The notes under the pieces were generated by a model that was not told the origin of the DNA, ran no database searches, and saw only the letters and a list, made by a program, of their open reading frames with translations. Shown here piece by piece: positions 1 to 7,372 of a stretch of DNA of 9,286 nt. Within the stretch, counting starts at the first letter, position 1. Each line of letters starts with the position of its first letter. Both the position numbers and the translations under genes were made by a program. The stretch is from Dichotomicrobium sp964466965 (GTDB lineage Bacteria; Pseudomonadota; Alphaproteobacteria; Rhizobiales; Rhodomicrobiaceae): positions 1-9,286 of the forward strand of contig CAYXPZ010000088.1 in NCBI GenBank assembly GCA_964466965.1, written 5' to 3'.

Positions 1-33
1 AGACAGTGCGCACCTGGTCGCCGGCAACAAGTC

Positions 34-1692
34 TTAGACAGACCGGCTTTTGTCTGAACACGCGATGCGTCTTGCCTCCTCCCTCAGATCAAATTTTTGG
101 ATCTTGCCCGTTGATGTCCGTGGGACTGAAGCAAACAAGATCTTTTCGGGAACTTTGTATGACGCCAACCGATCGCGGCACCACTGCAAAAGGCTATCAG
201 CGTCCGTCTCCTGGCCGGCAGCCAGTTCAATAAAGGCGCAGGGCCGCTCGCCCCACTTCTCATGCGGCATGGCGACGACTGCGGCCACCGCGACCGCTGG
301 ATGCCGGTAGAGCACTTCTTCCACTTCAATAGAGGAAATGTTCTCGCCGCCCGATATGATGATGTCCTTCGAGCGGTCCTTAAGCTGGATGTAGCCGTCG
401 GGATGGATTACGCCGAGATCGCCAGAGTGAAACCAGCCGCCGTCAAACGCCTTCTGCGTCGCTTCGGGGTCGCGAAAATACCCCTTCATTACGATGTTTC
501 CGCGGAACATGACCTCCCCCAGGGTTTCCCCGTCACGCGGCACGGGCGTCATGGTTTCAGGATCGAGAACGTCCAACCGCTCCAGCGGCAGATAGCGCAC
601 GCCCTGACGCGATTTCAGCGCCGCCTGCTCGCCGGGCGGCAGATCGGACCAGTCCTGATGCCAGTCATTAACCACGGCTGGGCCGTAAGTCTCCGTCAGC
701 CCATAAAGATGGGTCACGTCGAACCCGGCCGTATTCATATCCGCCAATAGCTTTTCGGGGGGTGGTGCGGCGGCGGTGAAGAACTGCACGGTTCGACCGA
801 GATCGCGTTTGACCTCAGCCGGCGCGGAGACCAGCAGCGACATGACCACCGGTGCGCCGCATAAATGGGTCACGCCTTCATCAGCCAAGGCTTTCCAGAT
901 TGGTTCGGCGCGGACCTGACGCAGGCACACATGGGTGCCGATGATGGCCGACAGCGTCCAGGGGAAACACCACCCGTTGCAGTGAAACATCGGCAGCGTC
1001 CAAAGGTAGATCGCGTGTTTCTGCATCGATGTGGTCAGCGCATTCCCTTGCGCCAGCAGGTAGGCGCCACGGTGATGGCATACGACGCCCTTGGGCTTGC
1101 CCGTCGTGCCGGAGGTGTAGTTGATCGAGATCGCGTCCCATTCGTCTTCCGGCATCAGCCAGGCGAAGTCGGGGTCGCCGCCAGACAGGAACGCTTCGTA
1201 ATCGACGGCTTCAACCGGGCTTTCCGGCGCGGAACACTCGGGATCGTCATACTGGATCAAGGCCGGCTTGGCGTTTGCTAGCGCAAGCGCCTCCTGCATC
1301 AGCGGCATGAATTCGCGGTCGACGATCGCCACCCTGGACATTGCGTGATCAAGCTGAAACGCGATGGTCGCGGGGTCGAGGCGGGTGTTGATCGAATGCA
1401 GGACGGCGCCGGACATCGGCACGCCGTAGTGCGCCTCCAGCATCGCCGGGGTATTCGCCAGCAGAGCGGAGACCGTATCGCCCCGCCCGATGCCGTGCTG
1501 GCGCGTCAGGGCCGAGGCGAGTTGCCGCGACCGCGCGTAAAAGTCCGCATAGCTGCGCCGGAGCGCCCCATGAATGATCGCCGTGTAATCAGGAAACACG
1601 CTAGCGGCGCGTTCGAGAAAGGTCAGCGGGGTGAGCGGCTGAAAATTGGCCGGATTGCGATCCAGATCGGTGTTGTAGGGATTTGCCGGCAT
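34..1692 (-). CDS. Acyl-CoA synthetase (AMP-forming), DmdB-like
   Basis: An ANL-superfamily ligase of 552 residues that would activate a carboxylate to its acyl-AMP and then to the CoA thioester in the cytoplasm. Core motifs are intact: the P-loop YTSGTTGKPKG at residues 192-202, the YGLTETYGP motif at 330-338, SGD (Asp425), the RSKDIIISGGENIS hinge at 440-453 and the C-terminal TSTGKIQK with the expected catalytic Lys530. An MFHCNGW segment at 235-241 is typical of the medium-chain/AAE-type branch that includes methylmercaptopropionate-CoA ligase DmdB; this motif does not fix the substrate. I chose the ATG at 1692 because it lies 4 bases after the stop of the upstream crotonase gene and has an AGGA 11 bases ahead. 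A further in-frame start at 1743 would add 17 residues and overlap that gene by 47 bases. The tight spacing implies co-transcription and translational coupling. Family is secure; a DmdB role is an inference from the neighbouring DmdA-like gene. Confidence 0.93.
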   Translation of the reverse strand: MPANPYNTDLDRNPANFQPLTPLTFLERAASVFPDYTAIIHGALRRSYADFYARSRQLASALTRQHGIGRGDTVSALLANTPAMLEAHYGVPMSGAVLHSINTRLDPATIAFQLDHAMSRVAIVDREFMPLMQEALALANAKPALIQYDDPECSAPESPVEAVDYEAFLSGGDPDFAWLMPEDEWDAISINYTSGTTGKPKGVVCHHRGAYLLAQGNALTTSMQKHAIYLWTLPMFHCNGWCFPWTLSAIIGTHVCLRQVRAEPIWKALADEGVTHLCGAPVVMSLLVSAPAEVKRDLGRTVQFFTAAAPPPEKLLADMNTAGFDVTHLYGLTETYGPAVVNDWHQDWSDLPPGEQAALKSRQGVRYLPLERLDVLDPETMTPVPRDGETLGEVMFRGNIVMKGYFRDPEATQKAFDGGWFHSGDLGVIHPDGYIQLKDRSKDIIISGGENISSIEVEEVLYRHPAVAVAAVVAMPHEKWGERPCAFIELAAGQETDADSLLQWCRDRLASYKVPEKILFASVPRTSTGKIQKFDLREEARRIACSDKSRSV

Positions 1693-1696
1693 GGGG

Positions 1697-2437
1697 TCAT
1701 GAATCCTGCCATTGCGGCGCGCGCTTCTCGATGAAGGCGCCAATGCCCTCTTCGGCGTCGCGGGCCAGCATGTTCTCGACCATCACGTTAGAAGCGTAGT
1801 CATAAGCCGCAGCCAGGTCCATCTCGCGCTGCGCGTAAAACGCCCGTTTGCCGGTAGCGAGCGTCATGCTGGATTTCGACGCGATCTTGCGCGCCATCTG
1901 CATCGAGGCCTCGCTAAGGTCCTCCGGCGCAACAGCCCGGTTGACCAGCCCGATTTCGGCGGCATGGTGCGCGGAAATCATATCGCCGGTCAGCAGCATC
2001 TCCATGGCGTGCTTGTTCACGACGTTTCGCGACAGCGCGACCATGGGCGTGGAGCAGAACAAGCCGATATGCACGCCCGGCGTGCTGAACTTTGCCGTGT
2101 CGGCCGCGACGGCAAGATCGCAACTGGCGACGAGTTGACAGCCCGCGGCGGTGGCCACGCCCGTGACCTCGGCGATGACGGGTTTGGGACAATTCACGAT
2201 CGCCTGCATCACGCTGGAGCATTGTGCCATGACCTTGGCGAAATAGGCCCGTCCGCCATCTGGGGCCTCGCGGCCGGCCGTCATTTCCTTGAGGTCGTGG
2301 CCCGCGCAGAAGGCCGGCCCGTTCGCGGCCAGCACGATGACGCGCACGCTCGGGTCGTCACCGGCCTCTGCAAAGGCCGCGCTTAGTTGCCCGAGCATCG
2401 CTTCGGACAAGGCATTGCGCCGTGGCGGATCATTCAG
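1697..2437 (-). CDS. Enoyl-CoA hydratase/isomerase-fold protein (ECHDC3-like), 5' end in gap
   Basis: A crotonase-superfamily protein; 246 residues are readable and the start lies inside the N gap. The frame stays open to the gap edge and reads LNDPPRRNALSEAML, a typical N-terminal crotonase motif, so the TTG at 2410 is an internal Leu and not the start. About 15-25 residues are probably hidden. The first oxyanion-hole segment FCAGHDLKE and the second, GVATAAGCQLVASCD, are clear, and the C-terminal EGIGAFIEKRAPQW ending is typical. Compared with rat mitochondrial enoyl-CoA hydratase, Glu144 is replaced by Gln (codon 2135-2137) and Glu164 by Gly (codon 2075-2077), so classical hydratase chemistry is doubtful. 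The pattern (GCQLVASCD, then TPGVHIGLFCSTP) matches my recollection of the ECHDC3 branch, whose activity is poorly defined. It lies between the DmdA-like gene and the acyl-CoA synthetase, so a CoA-thioester substrate is likely. It could correspond in position, but not clearly in chemistry, to DmdD. Confidence 0.9.
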   Translation of the reverse strand: MNDPPRRNALSEAMLGQLSAAFAEAGDDPSVRVIVLAANGPAFCAGHDLKEMTAGREAPDGGRAYFAKVMAQCSSVMQAIVNCPKPVIAEVTGVATAAGCQLVASCDLAVAADTAKFSTPGVHIGLFCSTPMVALSRNVVNKHAMEMLLTGDMISAHHAAEIGLVNRAVAPEDLSEASMQMARKIASKSSMTLATGKRAFYAQREMDLAAAYDYASNVMVENMLARDAEEGIGAFIEKRAPQWQDS

Positions 2438-2537
2438 NNNNNNNNNNNNNNNNNNNNNNNNNNNNNNNNNNNNNNNNNNNNNNNNNNNNNNNNNNNNNNN
2501 NNNNNNNNNNNNNNNNNNNNNNNNNNNNNNNNNNNNN
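2438..2537. other. Assembly gap of 100 N
   Basis: Exactly 100 ambiguous bases, the conventional placeholder for a scaffold gap of unknown size. It removes the 3' end of the GcvT/DmdA-like gene and the 5' end of the crotonase gene. The true gap may be much shorter or longer than 100 bases, so an additional gene between the two cannot be excluded. Reading frames across it should not be trusted. Confidence 0.98.
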
Positions 2538-3750
2538 TCTGCGCGCCGTCAGTGTTGGCCGTGTCAAAGCTGGGATTTTCAGCGAGGCTCTGATCCATTT
2601 GATATGTTTCAACGGCGGCAAGTTTCTTCTTCGGGTCGAAGAATGGCCGCTCCACGATTGTGGCTTGAGCAATGCCATGCGGCATCGACACCTCGACCAC
2701 CGCGCCGATTTCGGCATGCGACGCCGCGATCATGGCAAGGGCAATGTTCTGCTCTAGGCGCGGCGAGTAGACGGCGGATGTGACCTTGCCCAGCGGGCTG
2801 TCATCCTTGCTGACGGGCCAGAAAGTGGTGTTCGGTCCTGCAAGCCGGGGCGCGTCGATGCGCAAGCCGACCTGTTTGCGGCTCACGCCCGTGTCGCGGA
2901 TGCGGCGCAAGGCGGCCTTCCCGATGAACTCGGCTTCCATGTCCGGCGCGACCAGGCGGTCCAGCCCAAGCTCGTAGGGGTTCGTGTAGATGTCCGCGTC
3001 GGCGTGATAAGACAGCATCGCGCCCTCGATCCGGCGAATGGAAGAAGTGTGGCCGGGCTGTAGCCCAAACGGCCAGCCCGCGGCCATGATCTTTTCCCAA
3101 AGTTCGTCGCCGCGCGTGCCATCGCGCAGGTAGAGCTCGTAGCCAAGTTCGCTCGACCACCCGGTGCGCGACACGATCAGCGGGATGCCATCTAGCTCGA
3201 CCTCGCGGAGCCAGTAATAGCGCAGGTCCATGATGCTATCGCCGAACAGCGCCTTCATCACCTCGCCCGACTTCGGTCCCTGCAATTGCAGCGGCGAGAC
3301 GTCCGGTTCGCAGATCGAGACATCCATGCCCGAGTGTACCGCAACGCCCTGCGCCCACAGCAAAATGTCGCTGTCGGCAAGCGACAGCCAGAAGTGGTCT
3401 TCGCCCAGCCGCAACAGCACCGGATCATTCAGGATGCCGCCGTCGACGTTCGTAATGAGCACGTATTTGCACTGGCCGACCTGGACACGGGAAAGGTCGC
3501 GCGGCGTCAGCATCTGGGTGAACCTCGCCGCGTCCGGGCCAGTAATTTCGACCTGTCGCTCAACGGCCACGTCGCACAGGACTGCGTTATTCACCAGATT
3601 CCAGAAGTTCTGCTCCGGGTCCCCGAAATCGCGCGGGATATACATGTGATTGTAAACCGAGAACCCTTGCGCGCCCCAGCGGACCGTGGCGTCGAAATAA
3701 GGGGATTTGCGGATCTGCGTGCCAAACCCAAAGGAATCTGATTGCGTCAT
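2538..3750 (-). CDS. GcvT-fold tetrahydrofolate-dependent demethylase, DmdA-like; 3' end in gap
   Basis: A GcvT/DmdA-superfamily protein with 404 readable residues, expected to move a methyl or one-carbon group from a small substrate to tetrahydrofolate in the cytoplasm. Diagnostic segments are VERQVEITGPDAARF (63-77), LTPRDLS (81-87), GGILNDPV with Asp109, EPDVSPLQLQGPK (148-160), SGWS-type TGWSSELGYELYL (197-208) and RRIEGAMLSYHAD (239-251). The segments at 63-93 and 148-160 resemble DMSP demethylase DmdA more than the glycine-cleavage T protein. At 200-206, however, the motif SELGYEL is closer to generic GcvT relatives than to the KQGGFE I recall for DmdA, so orthology is uncertain. The ATG at 3750 is preferred over the GTG at 3759 because the AAGGG at 3759-3763 overlaps that GTG and sits 8 bases before the ATG. 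No stop is seen before the gap although the readable part already exceeds the roughly 370 residues usual for DmdA. Alternatives are another O-, S- or N-demethylase. Confidence 0.85.
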
Positions 3751-3758
3751 GTCATTCA

Positions 3759-3763
3759 CCCTT
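3759..3763 (-). promoter_or_regulatory. Ribosome binding site fixing the start of the DmdA-like gene
   Basis: On the minus strand AAGGG is followed by 8 bases and then ATG at 3750. It overlaps the alternative GTG start at 3759, which therefore has no properly spaced site of its own; this decides for the ATG. Confidence 0.6.
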
Positions 3764-3794
3764 ATCGACCGGTGGGTTCAAAGCACTGCGGTCA

Positions 3795-3824
3795 ATTACA
3801 GTAAACACGAAGAATACCTCTCAA
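3795..3824 (-). promoter_or_regulatory. Candidate sigma70-type promoter for the DmdA-like operon
   Basis: On the minus strand TTGAGA (3819-3824) is separated by 18 bases from TGTAAT (3795-3800); each differs from the consensus hexamer at one position. Transcription would begin near 3788, giving a leader of about 38 bases before the ATG at 3750. The surrounding 3760-3860 stretch is richer in A and T than the coding DNA. It lies in the 161-base space between the Lrp-family regulator and the DmdA-like gene, so the operon may be transcribed separately from the regulator. Identified by eye only. Confidence 0.45.
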
Positions 3825-3911
3825 TCCGCAACAGAGTGGACCAAAGATAGACGGCGCGAAGACTAAACAGGCCGTTAAGAAGGCTGATGCAGGCCACGCG
3901 GTCGCGTTCGC

Positions 3912-4403
3912 CTATGGGGTGGACCGCGCAACGAGTTTGGCGAGGTTGGGCTGGCCGGCCTTAATCTGTCGCGTTGCGATGTAGGTCATGTATCTATCGA
4001 TCCCGAGTTCCGCCGACAGCAGGTCGTCCATCAGGGTCTGGAAGGCCGCCAGCCCAGGCACGACCACCTTCATGACGTAGTCCATGCCGCCGCCGGTCGC
4101 GATGCATTCCGTGATCTCGTCAAGTTCGCGGATATAGGCCTCGAATTTCTCGAAGTCCGATTTGCGGTGCTGCCGCAGCGCGACTGTCACAACGACCTGG
4201 GTGAAATCAACGATTCGCTCCAGCGCGATGTCAGCATGGTATCCGCGCACAAACCCCGCCGCCTTAAGCCTGTCCAGGCGTGCCCAACATGGTGTGGGCG
4301 ACAGGTTCACAATTTCGGCCAGCTTGGTCTTGCTAAGTTGGCCGTGACTTTGGACTGCACTCAGAATACGAATATCAGCTGCATCGAGGCCGTTTTTTTT
4401 CAT
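3912..4403 (-). CDS. Lrp/AsnC-family transcriptional regulator (MdeR-like context)
   Basis: A 163-residue feast/famine regulator. The N-terminal winged helix-turn-helix spans about residues 6-55 (LDAADIRILSAVQ, then the LSKTKLAEIVNLSPTPCWARLDRLKAAG region), followed by a RAM ligand-binding domain to about 148, with the conserved turn TGGGMDYVMKV at 103-113. Size and layout are standard for the family; such proteins form dimers or octamers and usually sense an amino acid. The ATG at 4403 was chosen because AAAGG lies 8 bases upstream and the N-terminus then matches normal Lrp length; a longer frame to 4478 adds 25 residues without family resemblance. It is co-oriented with the DmdA-like operon 161 bases downstream and divergent from the AceE-like E1, making both sets plausible targets. 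The E1 arrangement recalls mdeR-mdeB of Pseudomonas putida, but the effector here is unknown. Confidence 0.92.
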   Translation of the reverse strand: MKKNGLDAADIRILSAVQSHGQLSKTKLAEIVNLSPTPCWARLDRLKAAGFVRGYHADIALERIVDFTQVVVTVALRQHRKSDFEKFEAYIRELDEITECIATGGGMDYVMKVVVPGLAAFQTLMDDLLSAELGIDRYMTYIATRQIKAGQPNLAKLVARSTP

Positions 4404-4870
4404 TCGTGCGCCTTTCTCGAGAGAGGCCGCGTCTTTGGCAAATTGCAGGCCGGTGATGTTACGCCATCTGGGCTGCACCGTGTAGCGATACCAGCCGCCA
4501 AGGCTCTGCTTATACGAGTGACATGGCGCCCGCGTTCACGACTTGGTGGACGTTGGTGGTCTGATCCCCCTGATTGGACCAGAACGCTTCGCCCTCGCAT
4601 TCCGCGTCGCCCGCAAGTTGGAATCCGCCCGCTGGCAGTCGGTCCACGGGGCGCTGCGTGCTGAGGCGGCGGGCGGGCGAAAACACTGGCCGCGTGCGCC
4701 GCGATCGCTGGCATCGCCAATCTCGATGCCTCAGGATCTAGCCAGCCAAATGCGTATCGGCCATGATGTTTGAGGCTGCGCCGCAGGCCGGCCTATGAAG
4801 CAATTACGGCTCAAGCGACAGATGCGCAGCCTACCCTGAGTATGACCCATGTTCGAGGATCGCACCCACC
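4404..4870. promoter_or_regulatory. Divergent intergenic region between Lrp regulator and E1 gene
   Basis: A 467-base stretch without a convincing gene: the short frames within it (for example 4543-4773 plus and 4400-4720 minus) have low-complexity Arg/Pro/Ala-rich translations and no recognisable domain. It should hold the promoters of both the regulator (minus) and the E1 (plus), though I see no strong -35/-10 pair. A perfect inverted repeat at 4710-4730 is listed separately. A GAGG at 4855-4858 is 12 bases before the E1 ATG, rather far for a ribosome binding site. The length is generous for a simple divergent promoter and leaves room for several Lrp-family sites. Confidence 0.6.
4710..4730. 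repeat. Inverted repeat GGCATCG-N7-CGATGCC, possible operator
   Basis: A perfect 7-base inverted repeat, GGCATCG (4710-4716) and CGATGCC (4724-4730), separated by CCAATCT. It lies 141 bases upstream of the E1 start and about 307 bases from the regulator start. There is no T-run, so it is not an obvious terminator; a protein-binding site is possible. By-eye discovery in GC-rich DNA, so chance occurrence cannot be excluded. Confidence 0.3.
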
Positions 4871-7249
4871 ATGCAGCAAGAGAAAGTCCGTCTATTAAAA
4901 ACGATCGAACGACGCCTTCTCTGGCTTGCGTGCTGGACGGTTCACAATGCCAACCACCTGCGCGACAATGATGACGGGCTCAAGGTTGGCGGGCACCAGG
5001 CCTCTTGCGCCTCGGTGGTCTCGTTGATGACGGCCCTGTATTTTCACACCTTGCGGCCTGAAGACCGCGTTGCGGTTAAACCGCATGCCTCGCCGGTCTT
5101 TCACGCCATCCATTATCTGATGGGTAGCCAAACGCGCGACGCGCTGGAGAATTTTCGCGGTTTCGGAGGTGCGCAAGCTTATCCGAGCCGCACCAAGGAT
5201 GGCGATGACGTGGACTTCTCGACCGGCTCGGTGGGCCTCGGCGTCGCCATCACGGCCTTCGCGTCCGTAGTTCAGGACTACCTTGCCGCAAAAGCGTGGG
5301 CGCAGGATCAGCCACCCGGCCGCATGATCGCGCTGGTCGGAGATGCGGAACTGGACGAGGGCAACGTCTACGAGTGCTTGCAGGAAGGCTGGAAGCAGGG
5401 TCTGCGCAACACTTGGTGGATCATCGACTATAACCGTCAGAGCCTCGACGGCGTCGTGCGCGAGGGTCTCTGGCAGCGTATCGAGGCGATTTTCGGGGCC
5501 TTCGGTTGGGACGTGGTCCGGCTCAAGCACGGCGCGCTGCAGCGCGCGGCATTTGACGAGCCGGGCGGCGACAAGCTGCGCGACTGGATCGATAGCTGCC
5601 CGAACCAGCTCTACTCAGCTCTGACATTTCAGGGCGGGGCCGCCTGGCGCAAACGCTTGATGGATGACATCGGCGATCAGGGCGCGGCCACGGAACTGCT
5701 GGAGCGGCGCTCGGACAGCGAGTTGGCCGACCTGATGACCAATCTCGGCGGTCACTGCATCGAGACGTTGATCGAAGCATTTGACGCTATCGACCATGAC
5801 CGGCCCACCGCGTTCCTGGCCTATACGATCAAGGGCTGGGGCACACCGCTCGCCGGCCACAAGGACAACCATGCGGGCTTGATGACCAAGGCGCAGATGA
5901 AGGCGTTCCAGCGGGAGATGAACGTTCCCGACGGCGCGGAGTGGGAGCCATTTGCCGGGGTCGATGATCGGGAGGCCCTTAATGCGTTTCTTAACGAGTG
6001 TCCCTTTTTCGCCAGTGGCGCGCGCCGCTTCACCAGCGCCGCTATATCTTCACCGGAGGTTGCGCCGCCGGACGACCGGGAACTCTCGACCCAGGCCGGG
6101 TTCGGCAAGATCCTTGACCAGCTGGCCCGATCGGATGCGCCTCTTGCCGACCGGATCTTCACGACCTCCGCCGATGTAACCGTCTCCACCAATCTGGGAC
6201 CATGGGTGAACCGGCGCGGGCTTTTTGCGCGTCATGAAGTTGCCGACACGTTCCGCGAAGAACGTCTACCTTCCACGCAGAAGTGGCACTTCTCACAAGC
6301 CGGACAGCATCTCGAACTCGGCATCGCGGAGATGAACCTGTTTCTCCTCCTCGGCGCGGCCGGGCTCTCGCATTCGCTGTTCGGAGAGCGCCTAATCCCG
6401 ATTGGGACGGTCTACGATCCGTTCGTGGCCCGCGGTCTCGATGCGCTCAACTACGCCTGTTATCAAGACGCCCGTTTCATGGTCGCGGGCACGCCGTCCG
6501 GCGTATCGCTCGCGCCTGAGGGTGGCGCGCACCAGTCGATCGGTGCGCCGTTGATCGGCATGAGCCAGGATGGTCTTGCAGCGTTCGAGCCGGCCTATTG
6601 CGATGAACTCTCGATAATCATGGAATGGGCCTTTGACTACCTACAGCGCGACGGCGAGGGCGATCCCGATGAACGCACCTGGCTGAGAGATGAGACGGGC
6701 GGATCGGTTTATCTTCGTCTCAGCACACGGGTTCTGGAACAGCCACGGCGGCGGCGCGACGAAGACTTCCGCCAGGGCACGATCGACGGCGCTTACTGGC
6801 GCCGGGAACCCGGTCCGAACTGCGATCTGGTGATTGCCTATCAGGGCTGCGTCGCGCCGGAAGCGATTGCCGCAGCAGGCATCATGGCCGAGACTCGGCG
6901 TGACGTCGGCGTCTTGGCGGTGACCTCCGCTGACCGTCTGAACGCGGGCTGGACCGCCGCCCAGCGCGCGCGCCGCCGTGGCGCCACATCGGCCATCAGC
7001 CACATCGAACGCCTGCTGTCACCGCTGCCAAGGCACTGCACAGTTGTGACGGTCATCGACGGGCATCCCGCCACGCTTTCTTGGTTGGGAGCGGTTGGCG
7101 GCCACAAGACCGTCCCGCTTGGTGTCGAGCATTTCGGCCAAACCGGGACGATCAAAGACCTCTATGCGCATTTTGGCATAGATGCCAAGAGCATCGTCGC
7201 CAGCGCCAGCCGGCTCAGCCCCGGCAAATCTGACATACCAATAGTGTGA
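4871..7249 (+). CDS. Homodimeric (AceE-type) 2-oxoacid dehydrogenase E1, MdeB-like, short N-terminus
   Basis: A 792-residue thiamine-diphosphate enzyme of the AceE (homodimeric pyruvate dehydrogenase E1) family, expected to decarboxylate a 2-oxoacid. The cofactor motif starts GDAELDEGN at residue 157 and ends at Asn188 (IIDYN), the same spacing as E. coli AceE. Other matches are GGHQAS with His42, KPHASP with His72, the mobile-loop segment HKDNHAGLM with His334 (near the AceE loop histidine), GIAEMN with Glu487, and the PEGGAHQSIGAP/FEPAY region. Usual AceE is about 887 residues: here the first ~75-80 residues, which bind E2 in AceE, are absent, because the protein begins directly at the segment equivalent to LELERRIRSAIRW. 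No E2 or E3 gene is adjacent. The gene is divergent from an Lrp-family regulator, as mdeB (2-oxobutyrate dehydrogenase E1 homologue) is from mdeR, so 2-oxobutyrate is a reasonable substrate guess. It is convergent with the polyketide synthase 162 bases downstream. Family assignment is firm, substrate is inferred. Confidence 0.9.
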   Translation: MQQEKVRLLKTIERRLLWLACWTVHNANHLRDNDDGLKVGGHQASCASVVSLMTALYFHTLRPEDRVAVKPHASPVFHAIHYLMGSQTRDALENFRGFGGAQAYPSRTKDGDDVDFSTGSVGLGVAITAFASVVQDYLAAKAWAQDQPPGRMIALVGDAELDEGNVYECLQEGWKQGLRNTWWIIDYNRQSLDGVVREGLWQRIEAIFGAFGWDVVRLKHGALQRAAFDEPGGDKLRDWIDSCPNQLYSALTFQGGAAWRKRLMDDIGDQGAATELLERRSDSELADLMTNLGGHCIETLIEAFDAIDHDRPTAFLAYTIKGWGTPLAGHKDNHAGLMTKAQMKAFQREMNVPDGAEWEPFAGVDDREALNAFLNECPFFASGARRFTSAAISSPEVAPPDDRELSTQAGFGKILDQLARSDAPLADRIFTTSADVTVSTNLGPWVNRRGLFARHEVADTFREERLPSTQKWHFSQAGQHLELGIAEMNLFLLLGAAGLSHSLFGERLIPIGTVYDPFVARGLDALNYACYQDARFMVAGTPSGVSLAPEGGAHQSIGAPLIGMSQDGLAAFEPAYCDELSIIMEWAFDYLQRDGEGDPDERTWLRDETGGSVYLRLSTRVLEQPRRRRDEDFRQGTIDGAYWRREPGPNCDLVIAYQGCVAPEAIAAAGIMAETRRDVGVLAVTSADRLNAGWTAAQRARRRGATSAISHIERLLSPLPRHCTVVTVIDGHPATLSWLGAVGGHKTVPLGVEHFGQTGTIKDLYAHFGIDAKSIVASASRLSPGKSDIPIV

Positions 7250-7372
7250 GGTTTCGCAACGATCAGCGTCGGCGGTTGGTCACGACATCACGCGTGTGGG
7301 AGAGCCGCATTCGTTCTGAACTGATCACGCCCGGGCTGTTCTCTGATTTGCTGCAGCGCCATCTGCCCCAAA

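Noticed and set aside
34..60. AGACA...TGTCT dyad at the end of the acyl-CoA synthetase gene as a terminator
   Set aside because: It lies within the coding sequence, the stem is only 5 bases, and no T-run follows it on the minus strand.
1712..2386. Plus-strand open frame of 224 codons
   Set aside because: It lies entirely antisense to the crotonase gene, whose family motifs are clear; the translation is Arg/His/Gly-rich without a domain, as expected of a GC-rich shadow frame.
4434..4447. TTGGCA...TTGC as a sigma54 promoter
   Set aside because: The spacing between the GG and GC elements is about 5 bases too short for a -24/-12 promoter.
4543..4773. Small plus-strand gene upstream of the E1
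   Set aside because: There is no ribosome binding site, the composition is Arg/Ala-rich, and an overlapping minus-strand frame of similar quality exists; treated as intergenic.
4785..4794. Palindrome AGGCCGGCCT as an operator
   Set aside because: Short palindromes made of G and C are frequent by chance in GC-rich DNA; nothing else marks this one.
4895..5530. Minus-strand open frame of 211 codons
   Set aside because: It is antisense to the conserved thiamine-diphosphate part of the E1 gene and has no family resemblance.
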